Below, in pieces: positions 34,347 to 44,757 of a stretch of 64,000 bases of DNA. Every line of letters begins with the position of its first letter. Within the stretch, counting starts at the first letter, position 1. The DNA is from Rhodobacterales bacterium HKCCE3408 (GTDB lineage Bacteria; Pseudomonadota; Alphaproteobacteria; Rhodobacterales; Rhodobacteraceae). Location: assembly GCA_015689705.1 (NCBI GenBank), contig WVSN01000003.1, positions 248,001 through 312,000 of the forward strand, written 5' to 3'. A model generated the notes under the pieces. The model saw only the letters and a program-made list of their open reading frames with translations, did no database searches and was not told the DNA's origin. The position numbers and the translations under genes are program-made.

Positions 34347-34798
34347 TCCCAACCATGGCCTGTCCACAACATATTGCGACCACAATCGCATGGGACGCTA
34401 TCCACGGTGTTCGCCTGTCGATCTTTGGCCGCGAACGAGGTAAATCCTTGTCAGGTGCAGGATTTTTGAGCGGGCGGTCCCGCGGCTGAATCACCCTGAC
34501 TGCCCCCGGGTCAAATACCCCGGGGTTTGCAACCCCAAAAACCGTCACAAAACTTAAAAAACTCTGTTGACCGAGTCGGCCTCCCGCTGCAGGTTGTGCT
34601 GGCCGGTTGGCTCTACCACTAAATGTAGTGAGAAATCGGCAGGGACGGAGATACCGCAATTCAAGACGCAAGGACCGGTCAAACCGGCCTTGTCCGGTGT
34701 CCTGACGGGCGCCGGGACGGGTGTCCTGTGCCGACGACAACAAACGACCGGCCCCGGCGCAACGACGCCGGTCAGCCGCAAAATTGGGACCAGGGCTC
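34347..34798 (+). promoter_or_regulatory. Gene-free leader upstream of nrdJ with NrdR-like box
   Basis: This 452-base region has no supported gene. A 7-bp hairpin with a TTT tail at 34504-34528 may end the tRNA-Pro transcript. The palindrome CCACTAAATGTAGTGA at 34616-34631 fits the NrdR-box consensus well (CACTA...TAGTG). No second box at the usual ~31-base spacing was found. I saw no B12-box, so there is no evident cobalamin riboswitch. The rest is GC-rich with several inverted segments near 34680 and 34750. Confidence 0.6.
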
Positions 34799-37700
34799 AT
34801 GAAGATCGAACGCAGATTCACGACCGACGGCCAGGACGCGCTCGCCAGCGTGGACTTCTCGACCACCACTTCCGAAATCCGCAATCCCGATGGCACCGTC
34901 GTGTTCCGGCTCGACGCCGTCGAGGTCCCGGCCGGCTGGAGCCAGGTCGCCTCGGACGTCATCGCGCAGAAATACTTCCGCAAGGCCGGCGTTCCCGCCG
35001 CGCTGAAGCCCGTCAAGGAAAAGGGCGTGCCCGAATTCCTCTGGCGCCACGTGGCCGACGAAAAGGCGCTCGAGGCCATGCCGGAAGACCGGCGTTACGG
35101 CGGAGAGACATCCGCGCGTCAGGTCTTCCGGCGCCTTGCCGGAGCCTGGGCCTACTGGGGCTGGAAGGGCGGCTACTTCTCGTCCGAAGCCGACGCGCAG
35201 GCCTATTTCGACGAAATGCAGCTGATGCTCGCCCGCCAGATGGCCGCGCCGAACAGCCCGCAATGGTTCAACACCGGCCTGCACTGGGCCTATGGCATCG
35301 ACGGTCCGGCGCAGGGCCACTACTACGTCGACTGGAAGAGCGGAAAGCTCACCAAGTCGACCTCGTCCTACGAACACCCGCAGCCGCATGCCTGCTTCAT
35401 CCAGTCCGTGCAGGACGACCTGGTGAACGAAGGCGGCATCATGGACCTCTGGGTCCGCGAGGCGCGTCTGTTCAAGTACGGCTCCGGCACCGGCACCAAC
35501 TTCTCGGCGCTCCGCGGCGAGGGCGAGAAGCTGTCGGGCGGCGGCAAGTCGTCGGGCCTGATGGGCTTTCTCAAGATCGGCGACCGGGCAGCCGGCGCGA
35601 TCAAGTCGGGCGGCACCACGCGCCGCGCGGCCAAGATGGTCATCGTCGATGCCGATCACCCGGATATCGAGGATTTCATCGACTGGAAGGTGATCGAAGA
35701 GCAGAAGGTCGCCTCGCTCGTCGCCGGCTCCAAGACGCATGAGAAGATGCTGAACGCGATCTTCGCGGCGATCTCGGCCTGGGACGGCAAGATCGAGGAC
35801 GCCGTCGATCCGACGAAGAACGAGGGCCTGAAGAAGGCGATCCGCGCGGCGAAATCCGCCTCGATCCCCGAGACCTACATCAAGCGCGTGCTCGACTACG
35901 CGCGGCAGGGCTACACCTCGATCGAGTTCCCGACCTACGACACCGACTGGGACTCGGAGGCTTATTCCTCCGTCTCCGGCCAGAACTCGAACAACTCGAT
36001 CCGCGTGACCGACACGTTCCTTTATGCCGTCGAGAAGGACGCCGACTGGGAACTGACAAGCCGCGTCTCCGGCAAAGTCACCAAGACCGTCAAGGCCCGG
36101 GAATTGTGGGAAAAGATCGGCCACGCCGCCTGGGCCTGCGCCGATCCCGGCATCCAGTTCCACGACACCGTCAACGCCTGGCACACCTGCCCGGAGGACG
36201 GCCCGATCCGCGGCTCCAACCCGTGCTCGGAATACATGTTCCTGGACGACACTGCGTGCAACCTCGCTTCGCTCAACCTGCTGACCTTCCTGCATGACGG
36301 CCAGTTCGATGCCGAGGGCTATGTCCATGCGGCGCGGCTCTGGACGCTGACGCTCGAGATCTCGGTGATGATGGCGCAGTTCCCGTCGAAGGAGATCGCG
36401 CAGCTTTCCTACGACTTCCGGACCCTCGGGCTCGGCTACGCCAATATCGGCGGCCTGCTCATGAACATGGGCCACGGCTACGACTCGGCCGAGGGCCGGG
36501 CGCTGTGTGGCGCGCTGACCGCGATCATGACCGGCGTGGCCTATGCCACCTCGGCCGAGATCGCCAAGGAGCTTGGCCCCTTCCCGGGCTATGTCCGCAA
36601 CCGCGAGCACATGCTGCGGGTCATCCGCAACCACCGCACGGCCGCCTATGGCCGGACCGAGGGCTACGAACAGCTGAACGTCGCCCCGGTCGAACTCGAC
36701 CACGCCAACTGCCCCGATGCGACCCTCGTCGAACTGGCGAAATCGTCCTGGGACAAGGCGCTGGAGCTTGGCGAACGGCACGGCTACCGCAACGCCCAGA
36801 CCTCGGTCATCGCGCCCACCGGCACGATCGGCCTGGTGATGGACTGCGACACAACCGGGATCGAGCCCGACTTCGCGCTGGTGAAGTTCAAGAAGCTGGC
36901 CGGTGGCGGCTACTTCAAGATCATCAACCGCTCGGTTCCCGCGGCGCTGGAAAACCTCGGCTACACGTCGAGCCAGATCGAGGAAATCATCGCCTATGCC
37001 GTCGGGCACGGCACGCTCGGCAATGCGCCCGGCGTGAACCACACCGCGCTGATCGGCCACGGCTTCGGCCCGGCGGAGATCGAGAAGATCGAGGCGGCGC
37101 TGCCGTCGGCCTTCGACATCCGCTTCGTCTTCAACCAGTGGACGCTCGGCGAGGAGTTCTGCACCAAGACCCTCGGCATCCCGGCGGCCAAGCTGAACGA
37201 CCCGACCTTCGACATGCTCCGGCATCTCGGCTTCAAGAAGGCCGATATCGACGCCGCGAACGACCATGTCTGCGGGACGATGACTCTGGAGGGCGCGCCC
37301 TTCCTGAAGGAAGAGCACCTGAACGTGTTCGACTGCGCCAATCCCTGCGGCAAGAAGGGCAAGCGCTATCTCTCCGTCGAAAGCCACATCCACATGATGG
37401 CCGCGGCGCAGAGCTTCATCTCGGGCGCGATCTCCAAGACGATCAACATGGCCAACCACGCCACGATCGAGGATTGCCAGAAGGCCTACGAGCTGTCCTG
37501 GTCGCTCGGGGTCAAGGCGAACGCGCTCTACCGCGACGGCTCGAAGCTCAGCCAGCCGCTGGCCGCCGCTCTTGTAGAAGATGACGAGGACGCGGCCGAA
37601 ACGCTCGAGACCGGCACCCCGCAGGAAAAGGCCGCGGTGCTCGCCGAGAAGATCATCGAGAAGGTTGTTGTAAAGGAAATCGTCCGCGCGCATCGCGAGA

Positions 37701-38470
37701 AGCTGCCGCACCGCAGAAAGGGCTACACCCAGAAGGCGGTCGTCGGCGGGCACAAGGTCTACCTGCGCACCGGCGAGTTCAAGGACGGCTCCCTCGGTGA
37801 GATCTTCATCGACATGCACAAGGAGGGCGCCGGGTTCCGGGCGATGATGAACAACTTCGCCATCGCGATCTCGGTCGGTCTGCAATACGGCGTGCCGCTG
37901 GAAGAGTTCGTCGACGCCTTCACGTTCACCAAGTTCGAGCCGTCGGGCATCGTCCAGGGCAACGACTCGATCAAGAACGCGACCTCGATCCTCGACTACA
38001 TCTTCCGGGAACTGGCGGTCAGCTATCTCGACCGCACGGACCTGGCCCACGTGGCGCCGGAAGGGGCGAGCTTCGACGATATCGGGCGCGGCGGCGAGGA
38101 AATGGACGACGAATCCAACCTCGTGCCGGTCTCCGAAAGCGCGGCGTCGAAATCGCTCGAAGTGCTGAAGCAGATCAGCTCGACGGGCTATCTCCGCAAG
38201 CGTCTGCCGCAGGAGCTGGTGGTGCTGCGGGGCGGGGCCGATCCGGTCGCGTCGCTCCAGGCGATCATGCCCGAGGTCGGGACGGCGATGGCCGAAAGTG
38301 CCGGCACGACGGCGATCGCCACCGGCACCGTCGCCATGGACGCCCGCACCAAGGCCCGCATGCAGGGCTACGAGGGCGAGGCCTGCGGCGAATGCGGGAA
38401 CTACACGCTGGTCCGCAACGGGACCTGCATGAAGTGCAACACCTGCGGCGCGACGAGCGGCTGCAGCTGA
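34799..38470 (+). CDS. nrdJ: Adenosylcobalamin-dependent (class II) ribonucleotide reductase
   Basis: A 1223-residue class II reductase that makes deoxyribonucleotides using B12 and needs no oxygen. Radical-site and substrate loops include [14 protein letters not shown] and [28 protein letters not shown] and AGVPAALKP are typical near the N-terminus. The C-terminus has a zinc-ribbon-like tail (CGECGNY then CMKCNTCG) and a terminal CS. The start MKIERRF at 34799 follows AGGG. An NrdR-like box lies 170 bases upstream. A perfect terminator follows. Confidence 0.95.
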   Translation: MKIERRFTTDGQDALASVDFSTTTSEIRNPDGTVVFRLDAVEVPAGWSQVASDVIAQKYFRKAGVPAALKPVKEKGVPEFLWRHVADEKALEAMPEDRRYGGETSARQVFRRLAGAWAYWGWKGGYFSSEADAQAYFDEMQLMLARQMAAPNSPQWFNTGLHWAYGIDGPAQGHYYVDWKSGKLTKSTSSYEHPQPHACFIQSVQDDLVNEGGIMDLWVREARLFKYGSGTGTNFSALRGEGEKLSGGGKSSGLMGFLKIGDRAAGAIKSGGTTRRAAKMVIVDADHPDIEDFIDWKVIEEQKVASLVAGSKTHEKMLNAIFAAISAWDGKIEDAVDPTKNEGLKKAIRAAKSASIPETYIKRVLDYARQGYTSIEFPTYDTDWDSEAYSSVSGQNSNNSIRVTDTFLYAVEKDADWELTSRVSGKVTKTVKARELWEKIGHAAWACADPGIQFHDTVNAWHTCPEDGPIRGSNPCSEYMFLDDTACNLASLNLLTFLHDGQFDAEGYVHAARLWTLTLEISVMMAQFPSKEIAQLSYDFRTLGLGYANIGGLLMNMGHGYDSAEGRALCGALTAIMTGVAYATSAEIAKELGPFPGYVRNREHMLRVIRNHRTAAYGRTEGYEQLNVAPVELDHANCPDATLVELAKSSWDKALELGERHGYRNAQTSVIAPTGTIGLVMDCDTTGIEPDFALVKFKKLAGGGYFKIINRSVPAALENLGYTSSQIEEIIAYAVGHGTLGNAPGVNHTALIGHGFGPAEIEKIEAALPSAFDIRFVFNQWTLGEEFCTKTLGIPAAKLNDPTFDMLRHLGFKKADIDAANDHVCGTMTLEGAPFLKEEHLNVFDCANPCGKKGKRYLSVESHIHMMAAAQSFISGAISKTINMANHATIEDCQKAYELSWSLGVKANALYRDGSKLSQPLAAALVEDDEDAAETLETGTPQEKAAVLAEKIIEKVVVKEIVRAHREKLPHRRKGYTQKAVVGGHKVYLRTGEFKDGSLGEIFIDMHKEGAGFRAMMNNFAIAISVGLQYGVPLEEFVDAFTFTKFEPSGIVQGNDSIKNATSILDYIFRELAVSYLDRTDLAHVAPEGASFDDIGRGGEEMDDESNLVPVSESAASKSLEVLKQISSTGYLRKRLPQELVVLRGGADPVASLQAIMPEVGTAMAESAGTTAIATGTVAMDARTKARMQGYEGEACGECGNYTLVRNGTCMKCNTCGATSGCS

Positions 38471-38597
38471 GGAATTTCGTTGGGCTCCCGGGTGGGGGCG
38501 CACGGAACACGGGGCGGGTGCGCTCGCCCCTGACGCGGATCAGGCCGCAGGCAGAAACCGGGCGGTATCAATCGAGCCTGATCAGCGAAACTAAACA

Positions 38598-38621
38598 GGG
38601 GGCCTTCGGGCCCCCTTTTTT
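38598..38621 (+). terminator. Rho-independent terminator of nrdJ
   Basis: A 7-bp stem GGGGGCC/GGCCCCC with a TTCG loop, followed by six T residues (38616-38621). The 38471-38788 interval otherwise has no gene; from 38622 to 38788 it holds only the presumed promoter of the next gene. Confidence 0.93.
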
Positions 38622-38788
38622 CGTCGCCGCGGAAAGCGCGACCGGGTTTCTGAAAATTCGTCCCGTCTATCCACAAACTTGTTTGAATGACTGGCAGAAC
38701 CGCCCGACTGTTGCCCGAATTCCGCCCTGATCCACCGGCTTCTGGACCCCGAGGTGGGGCACCAATCCAGCCATGTGGAGCGTGCGGA

Positions 38789-39766
38789 ATGGCATCAATG
38801 GACTTCATCATTTCCGGGGATGTCGCAGTCGCGGTGACTGTGACGGAAGTGGACGGCAATCTCGAATTCACCGTGCGGGTGCTACAGCCCGGGGATGACG
38901 GCTATACCGGCCAGATCGGCGAAATCAACGGACTTTTCTTCGACATGACCGGCGACGTGGATGCGTTCGCCTCGATCACTGCCACCGCCTTGGACGGCAC
39001 CGTTCTGGCCGCGACGGCGGACGAAGCCTCGGTTTCGGATCTCGGCGGCGGTATCAACATGAATGGCAGCGCGATCAGCGAGACGGGCAAGTTCGACATC
39101 GGCGTGCTGCTCGACAAGACCGGGCTCGGGAATGGCGATCTGCAGGAGATCACCTTCACCCTCGACGCCGATGCGGAGCTGACGCTGGCCGACGTCGCGT
39201 TGCAGGATTTCGGCGTGCGGCTGACCTCGGTCGGCGATCCGGACGGGTCGCGTGACGGGTCGCTGAAGCTGACCGGCAGCGCGCCGGAAGTGCCGGAAGA
39301 ACCGACGGATCTGAACCTCGCGAATGACGATTTCGTCTTCGTCGGCGCGGATGCGGTGTTCGACGGGGAATTCGAATTCACCGACAGCGGCACCACGACG
39401 GTCCTGACGAACGACATCACGGAAACCGCGACGGGGTCCGGGCCCTATGGCGGCGCGGTGACCGCGCTTGGCGATCAGACGGTCGGGCTCGATCCGGTCG
39501 TCGTCGAAGGGTCGAACGGCGGGCTTCTCATGATCTATTCCGACGGCACCATCGATTTCTCGGCAAATGACCAGTTCGATTTCCTCGCCGATACCGAGAC
39601 CGCGCAGACCGACTTCGTCTACACGATCGAGGGCGGGGATACGGCGACGATCCACGTCACCGTCCTTGGCTCCGATGATCCCGGCGGGCCGGGCGGCGAG
39701 GGCGATCTGGGCGATCCGCCGCTGTTCGACGCTCCGCTGCTGACCGACGATCCGTTCGCGCTCTGA
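38789..39766 (+). CDS. Acidic Ig/cadherin-like protein, probably surface or secreted
   Basis: A 325-residue, strongly acidic protein with no signal peptide. The first ~165 residues form a beta-rich domain (MDFIISGDVAVAVTVTEVDG...IGEINGLFFDMTGDVDAFA). The second part, from about residue 190, looks like a VCBS/cadherin-like Ig fold (VLTNDITETATGSGPYGG, YSDGTIDFSANDQFDFLAD, TATIHVTVLGSDD). The tail is Gly/Asp/Pro-rich. A type I secretion substrate is a reasonable guess. GGAG sits 8 bases before the ATG at 38789. Confidence 0.55.
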   Translation: MASMDFIISGDVAVAVTVTEVDGNLEFTVRVLQPGDDGYTGQIGEINGLFFDMTGDVDAFASITATALDGTVLAATADEASVSDLGGGINMNGSAISETGKFDIGVLLDKTGLGNGDLQEITFTLDADAELTLADVALQDFGVRLTSVGDPDGSRDGSLKLTGSAPEVPEEPTDLNLANDDFVFVGADAVFDGEFEFTDSGTTTVLTNDITETATGSGPYGGAVTALGDQTVGLDPVVVEGSNGGLLMIYSDGTIDFSANDQFDFLADTETAQTDFVYTIEGGDTATIHVTVLGSDDPGGPGGEGDLGDPPLFDAPLLTDDPFAL

Positions 39767-39781
39767 CTGATCCGGCGCGGT

Positions 39782-39799
39782 CCGGGGCCTGCGCCCCGG
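39782..39799. terminator. Bidirectional hairpin between convergent genes
   Basis: A perfect 7-bp stem CCGGGGC/GCCCCGG with a CTGC loop, lying in the 39-base gap between the Ig-like gene and the ABC ATPase gene. There is no U-tract. Confidence 0.45.
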
Positions 39800-39805
39800 G
39801 CCGTG

Positions 39806-41908
39806 CTATTCCGCCGCCGTCGGCTCGTCGTCGATGACGATGACCGGCTCCATCCGCGAGAGGATGTCGTCGGCCAGGTGGCATTTGACCTGGTGGCCCT
39901 CGGCCAGCGTCCGCAGCGGCGGGACCTCGGTTTCGCACAGGTTGCCCGGCACTTCCGACTTCCAGCGGCAGCGCGTCTGGAACGGGCAGCCCGACGGCGG
40001 GTTCATCGCCGATGGAATGTCGCCTTCGAGCACGATGTGCTTCTTCTGCACACTGGTGTCGGCGATGGGCACGGCGGACAGCAGCGCCTCGGTATACGGG
40101 TGGTAGGGCGGCGAGAAGACCTGGTTGGTGTCGCCGATCTCCACCACGTGGCCGAGATACATGACCATGACGCGGTCCGAGAGATAGCGGACGATCGACA
40201 GGTCGTGGCTGATGAACAGCAGCGTCGTCTTCTCGTTGCGCTGAATCTCCATGAGAAGATCGGTGACCGCGGCCTGAACCGACACGTCGAGCGCCGAGAC
40301 CGGTTCGTCCGCGACCACGATCCGGGCGCCGCCGGCGAAGGCGCGGGCGATGCCGACCCGCTGCTTTTGCCCGCCCGAGAGCTGACGCGGCATCCGGTCG
40401 GCGAAGGCACGCGGCAGCTTCACGAGGTCGAGCAGTTCCAGCATTCGCGTGCGGCGGTCCTTGTCGGTCTTGCCATACTTGAAGATTTCGAGCGCGCGGA
40501 TGATCTGGCGGCCGACCGTCATCGACGGGTTCAGCGTGTCGAACGGGTTCTGGAACACCATCTGGATCGACGAGACCGTGCGGGTGTCGCGGCTTTGAAT
40601 TGGGGTCGATTCGATGTTGTGGTTGTCGAGCAGGACCTGACCGTCTGTCGCGGTTTCCAGCCCCATCAGCACCTTGGCGAGCGTGGACTTGCCGCAACCC
40701 GACTCACCCACGATGGCGAGCGTTTCGCTTTCGCGCGCCTCGAAGCTGAGTGTTTCGTTCGCCTTCACGACCTTGGTTCCGCCGCCACCGAACATCTTGT
40801 TGGCAGAGACTTCATAATATTTCTTTAAGTTGTCGATCTTCAGGACGGTGTCGCCGATCTCGGCCTTTCCCTTCTCGACGGCGGCCTGGATGGGCGCGTT
40901 CCAGTCGATTTCCTCGTAGCGGAGGCAGCGGGTTTCGTGGCGTTCATCGCCCTTCACGCGGAACATCGGGATGTCGCGGGCGTCGCAGCGGCCCTGTTCG
41001 AAGTAGTCGCAGCGCGGGCCGAAGTTGCAGCCGGGCGGGCGTTCGTGGGGCAGGGGGAAGTTGCCGGGGATGGCGACGAGGGGGCGCGAGTTCTTGTCGG
41101 CGCCGGGCAGCGGGATCGATCGGAAGAGCGCCTGCGTGTAGGGATGCTGCATCTGGTCGAAGACGTCGTCGATCGAGCCGGTTTCGACCGCTTCGCCGGA
41201 ATACATGACGCAGAGGCGGTCGCAGGTTTCCAGCACAAGTCCCAGATTATGCGAGATAAACAGCATCGACGTGCCGTATTTCTTGCCGAGGTCCTTCACC
41301 AGGTCGACGATGCCGGCCTCGACTGTCACGTCGAGCGCGGTGGTCGGTTCGTCTAGGATGAGAAGGGACGGTTTCGACATCAGCGCCATGGCGATGACGA
41401 TGCGCTGCTGCTGGCCGCCGGAGAGCTGGTGGGGATAGGCCTTCAGCATCCGTTCGGGGTCGGGCAGGCGGACGTCGGAGACGACCTGGAGGGCGAGGTC
41501 GTAGGCCGCCTTTTCCGACACGCCCTCGTGGATCATGGGCACTTCCATGAGCTGCTGGCCGATCTTCATCGCCGGGTTCAGCGAGGCCATAGGCTCTTGA
41601 TAAATCATCGCAATCTCGGAGCCGCGGATGGCCCGCAGCTCCTCGTCGGACATCGTATTGAGGTCGCGTCCCTTGAACTTGATCGAGCCGCCGACGATGC
41701 GGCCGTTGACGCCGAGATCCTGCATCACGCCGAGCGCGACGGTGGACTTGCCGCAGCCGGATTCGCCGACCAGTCCCATCGCCTCGCCGGGCATGACGGT
41801 GCAGGAGAAATCCATCACGGCGGGGATCTCGCGGAGCCGCGTGAAGAAGGAGATCGAGAGGTTCTGAATCTCCAGGATCGGGCCTGTGTAAGACTTGTCG
41901 CCGACCAT
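39806..41908 (-). CDS. Fused peptide-type ABC transporter ATPase (DppD-DppF)
   Basis: A 700-residue protein with two complete ABC domains. The first has [14 protein letters not shown] and [15 protein letters not shown], the second [14 protein letters not shown] and [15 protein letters not shown]. Each is followed by an oligopeptide-type C-terminal cysteine region ([17 protein letters not shown]). It energises import of peptides or similar solutes with the permeases and binding protein encoded just upstream. The fused form replaces separate DppD and DppF. Ribosome site GGGAGAAG precedes the ATG. Confidence 0.93.
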   Translation of the reverse strand: MVGDKSYTGPILEIQNLSISFFTRLREIPAVMDFSCTVMPGEAMGLVGESGCGKSTVALGVMQDLGVNGRIVGGSIKFKGRDLNTMSDEELRAIRGSEIAMIYQEPMASLNPAMKIGQQLMEVPMIHEGVSEKAAYDLALQVVSDVRLPDPERMLKAYPHQLSGGQQQRIVIAMALMSKPSLLILDEPTTALDVTVEAGIVDLVKDLGKKYGTSMLFISHNLGLVLETCDRLCVMYSGEAVETGSIDDVFDQMQHPYTQALFRSIPLPGADKNSRPLVAIPGNFPLPHERPPGCNFGPRCDYFEQGRCDARDIPMFRVKGDERHETRCLRYEEIDWNAPIQAAVEKGKAEIGDTVLKIDNLKKYYEVSANKMFGGGGTKVVKANETLSFEARESETLAIVGESGCGKSTLAKVLMGLETATDGQVLLDNHNIESTPIQSRDTRTVSSIQMVFQNPFDTLNPSMTVGRQIIRALEIFKYGKTDKDRRTRMLELLDLVKLPRAFADRMPRQLSGGQKQRVGIARAFAGGARIVVADEPVSALDVSVQAAVTDLLMEIQRNEKTTLLFISHDLSIVRYLSDRVMVMYLGHVVEIGDTNQVFSPPYHPYTEALLSAVPIADTSVQKKHIVLEGDIPSAMNPPSGCPFQTRCRWKSEVPGNLCETEVPPLRTLAEGHQVKCHLADDILSRMEPVIVIDDEPTAAE

Positions 41909-41937
41909 TAATCTTCTCCCTCTGGGCGGGTAACGGG

Positions 41938-41985
41938 CCGTATGGGAACCCGTATGCCTACCGGTATGCTTTTCCGTATGCCTCG
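41938..41985. repeat. Four tandem 12-bp repeats (CCGTATGnnnnn)
   Basis: GTATG starts at 41940, 41952, 41964 and 41976, a strict 12-base period with flanking CC or CG, consensus CCGTATGCCTAC. It lies 30 bases upstream of the ATPase start codon inside the operon. It may bind a protein or be a slipped-strand repeat. Confidence 0.6.
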
Positions 41986-42055
41986 CCGGGGCGCTGTCCG
42001 GCGTTAACCTTTCTGTCCCGGCGGCGGCCGATCGGGCCGCCGCGACGGGGTCGCA

Positions 42056-43510
42056 TCAATCCTTCAGGCTCTCTTCCCTGAGCCCGTCCGCCAGCAGGTT
42101 CAGACCGAGCACGAGCGTCATCAGCGCGAGCGCGGGCGGAAGCGGCGGGTGGGGGTAGACGGTGAGAAGCCGGCGGCCATCGTTGATCGTGGAGCCCCAG
42201 TCCGGGCTTTCCGGCGAGACGCCGAGGCCGAAGAAGCCGAGGGTTCCGAGCAGGATCGTGGTGTAGCCGATCCGCAGACAGAAATCGACGATCAGCGGAC
42301 CGCGCGCGTTGGGCAGGATCTCCCACAGCATGATGTACCACGGACCTTCGCCCCGGGTCTGGGCGGCGGCGACGTAGTCGCGGGTCTGCACGTCGAGGAC
42401 AATGCCGCGGACGATCCGGAACACGGTGGGCGAGTTCACGAAGACGACCGAGACGAACACGATCAGCAGGTTGCCGGGTATGTCGATCACGTCGATGGCG
42501 GACGGCACGAAGCGCACCGGGCTGTCGGGGTCGGGATCGCTCAGGAGCGAGAAGTAGAGCCAGAAGCCGACGATGAGCACAATTGCCACGAGGATGTTCC
42601 GCGTGCCCTGCTGCGTGTGGAAGCGCGAGTTGAACAGCACCACGAAGAACAGGATCGGGAATATGAACAGCACCGCCGCCATTGCCACGGGGATGCCTGC
42701 GGCCACGATTTCCGGCGTCACCAGCAGGTAGAAGAGCAGGATGACCGGGAAGGCGAGCACGAGGTTGGCAATGAAGGACACGATGGTGTCGATCTTGCCG
42801 CCGAAATAGCCCGCCGGCAGCCCGAGCGACACGCCGACCATGAAGGCGAAGAGCGTGGCCAGCGGCGCGATCCGCAGCACCGAGACGGCGCCGTAGACCA
42901 TGCGGCTGAACACGTCGCGCCCGAGGCTGTCGCCGCCGAGCAGGTAGACCGGGAATTCCCCTTCCTCGCCGCTTGGCAGGTAGGTGCCGGGCAGTTCGTT
43001 GCGCATCTGGCTGATGACGTCGATGGGGCCGTGGGTGGCCACGAGCGTCGAGAAGACGGCGGTGAAGATCCAGAACATCACCAGTCCGAAACCGACCATC
43101 CCGATCGGGTTGTCGAACAGCTTGCCATAGAGGCCGAGCCGGCGCTTGAACACGATCGAGACGGCGTAGAGCACGATGAGCGCGATCCAGACCGGCAGGA
43201 ACTGCCGCCCGAGCTGGCCGAGGATGCCGCGATCCTCGAGCTCGGGCTGGACGATGCCGCCGAAGATGTAGACCACGCAGCAGGTCAGGAAGAGCAGGAC
43301 GGCGTATTTCATCGCCATCAGCATGTAATCCGACGGGGTGCGCACGACGGACATCGTCCGGTCGGGGTTGATGACCACCTCGCCGGGGCGGATCCCGGCG
43401 AAGCTGAGGATCACCTGTCCGAGAAAGCCGAGGATGAAGACCACCGCGGCGGCCAGCATGAGCGGGTTGAGGATGGGGCCGAGATTGCCGGTCCAGCTGA
43501 GCATGTCCAT
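42056..43510 (-). CDS. Peptide-type ABC transporter permease, extended DppC
   Basis: A 484-residue permease of the BPD family, markedly longer than the usual ~300 residues. The extension is N-terminal (about three extra hydrophobic segments, e.g. AAAVVFILGFLGQVILSFAG and ILFLTCCVVYIFGG-like) plus a long loop. The C-terminal core has the EAA-type loop QTRGEGPWYIMLWEILPNA and GTLGFFGLGVSPESPDWG, as in DppC/OppC. It is followed 13 bases later by the partner permease's stop region on the same strand. Confidence 0.85.
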   Translation of the reverse strand: MDMLSWTGNLGPILNPLMLAAAVVFILGFLGQVILSFAGIRPGEVVINPDRTMSVVRTPSDYMLMAMKYAVLLFLTCCVVYIFGGIVQPELEDRGILGQLGRQFLPVWIALIVLYAVSIVFKRRLGLYGKLFDNPIGMVGFGLVMFWIFTAVFSTLVATHGPIDVISQMRNELPGTYLPSGEEGEFPVYLLGGDSLGRDVFSRMVYGAVSVLRIAPLATLFAFMVGVSLGLPAGYFGGKIDTIVSFIANLVLAFPVILLFYLLVTPEIVAAGIPVAMAAVLFIFPILFFVVLFNSRFHTQQGTRNILVAIVLIVGFWLYFSLLSDPDPDSPVRFVPSAIDVIDIPGNLLIVFVSVVFVNSPTVFRIVRGIVLDVQTRDYVAAAQTRGEGPWYIMLWEILPNARGPLIVDFCLRIGYTTILLGTLGFFGLGVSPESPDWGSTINDGRRLLTVYPHPPLPPALALMTLVLGLNLLADGLREESLKD

Positions 43511-43523
43511 GGTCCGAGCCTCC

Positions 43524-44612
43524 TCAGGAAATCCGAATACGCGGGTTCAGGAAGACGTAGCCGATGTCCGATATCAGCTGCGTCGTCAGAACCACGATGA
43601 CGGCGACGATGGAGACGGCGAGCAGGAGCTCGATGTCGTTGTTGCCGGCGGCCTGCACCAGCGTCCAGCCAAAGCCGTTGTAGTTGAACAGCGTCTCCAC
43701 GATCACGACCCCGGTCAGGAGCCACGGGAACTGGAGCATGATGACGGTGAAGGGCGCGATCAGCGCGTTCCGCAGCGCGTGCTTCAGCACGATGTTGCGG
43801 AAGCTCACCCCCTTGAGCCGCGCGGTGCGGATATACTGGGCGGTCATCACCTCGGCCATCGAGGCGCGCGTCATTCGCGCGATGTAGCCCATGCCGTAGA
43901 GCGCGATGGTCATCACCGGCAGGGTGAAGTTCCAGATATTCGCGTCGTCCATGGCCGACCGCGCCGAGCCAAGGAAGAGGGTGGGGCCGTCGATCCAGCC
44001 CCATTCCGTCAGGAGCGGCGACAGGCCGGCCTGCGACGAGGCGAGGAGCACGATGAAGATGACGCCCGAGACGTATTCGGGCGTGGCCGTCGTGGCGATG
44101 GCGAAGGTCGAGAGGGAGCGGTCGAGCCGCGAGCCTTCGCGCATCCCCGCCAGCACGCCGACCACGAGCGCGGCGGGCACCATGATGACGAAGGCCCAGA
44201 ACATGAGTTTGCCGGTCAGCAGGAGCCGGCCGCCGATGATGGCGGCGACCTCGTCATCCGACACGGTCGAATAGCCGAAATCGCCCTGCAGGACGCCGCA
44301 ATAGGTGGGCGCGGTTTCCGGATCCATGCCCGGATCGATGCAGCGCCCGGTCAGCTCGCTGGTTTCCGGATCCACGCGCGTCCAGCCCGGCACGATGCCG
44401 AGCCATTCGCCGTAGCGCGAGACGATCGGCTGGTCGTAGCCGTTCCGGGCGAGCCAGCTTTCGACCTGTTCGTCGGTCATCCGCGCGTTGCCCTGGGTCT
44501 TGGCGAGTTTTTCGAGATTGGGCGCCAGGTTCGTCAGGTAGAAGACGATGAATGTCAGGCAGAGCGCCGTGAGTGCCATCACCCCGATGCGCTTGAGAAT
44601 GAATAGTCCCAT
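43524..44612 (-). CDS. Peptide-type ABC transporter permease, DppB
   Basis: A 362-residue membrane protein with N-terminal MGLFILKRIGVMALTALCL, as in DppB/OppB, about six membrane spans, and the EAA-type loop RTARLKGVSFRNIVLKHALRN. A large periplasmic loop contains a cysteine pair (GRCIDPGM and YCGVLQGDFGYS). It forms the translocation path with the extended DppC. It lies 14 bases upstream of that gene. Confidence 0.9.
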   Translation of the reverse strand: MGLFILKRIGVMALTALCLTFIVFYLTNLAPNLEKLAKTQGNARMTDEQVESWLARNGYDQPIVSRYGEWLGIVPGWTRVDPETSELTGRCIDPGMDPETAPTYCGVLQGDFGYSTVSDDEVAAIIGGRLLLTGKLMFWAFVIMVPAALVVGVLAGMREGSRLDRSLSTFAIATTATPEYVSGVIFIVLLASSQAGLSPLLTEWGWIDGPTLFLGSARSAMDDANIWNFTLPVMTIALYGMGYIARMTRASMAEVMTAQYIRTARLKGVSFRNIVLKHALRNALIAPFTVIMLQFPWLLTGVVIVETLFNYNGFGWTLVQAAGNNDIELLLAVSIVAVIVVLTTQLISDIGYVFLNPRIRIS

Positions 44613-44757
44613 GTCGGTCCCTGTCTGTTGCCGGCCCCGGGGCGGCCGGGTTCCGTCGTCCGGGCCTTGTGGCTGGCCCGTTTAGAGGGGGCCGGGGAGG
44701 GTCTTGCTCCCCGGGTCGTGGGCGGGGCGGCCCCCGACGGACCGCCCCGTGTCGTGA

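Noticed and set aside
34347-34798. A cobalamin riboswitch before nrdJ
   Set aside because: I looked for the B12-box and its flanking conserved bases and did not see them; a covariance search would settle it.
34772-38503. A 1243-codon open frame opposite nrdJ
   Set aside because: Antisense shadow of nrdJ; no domain pattern.
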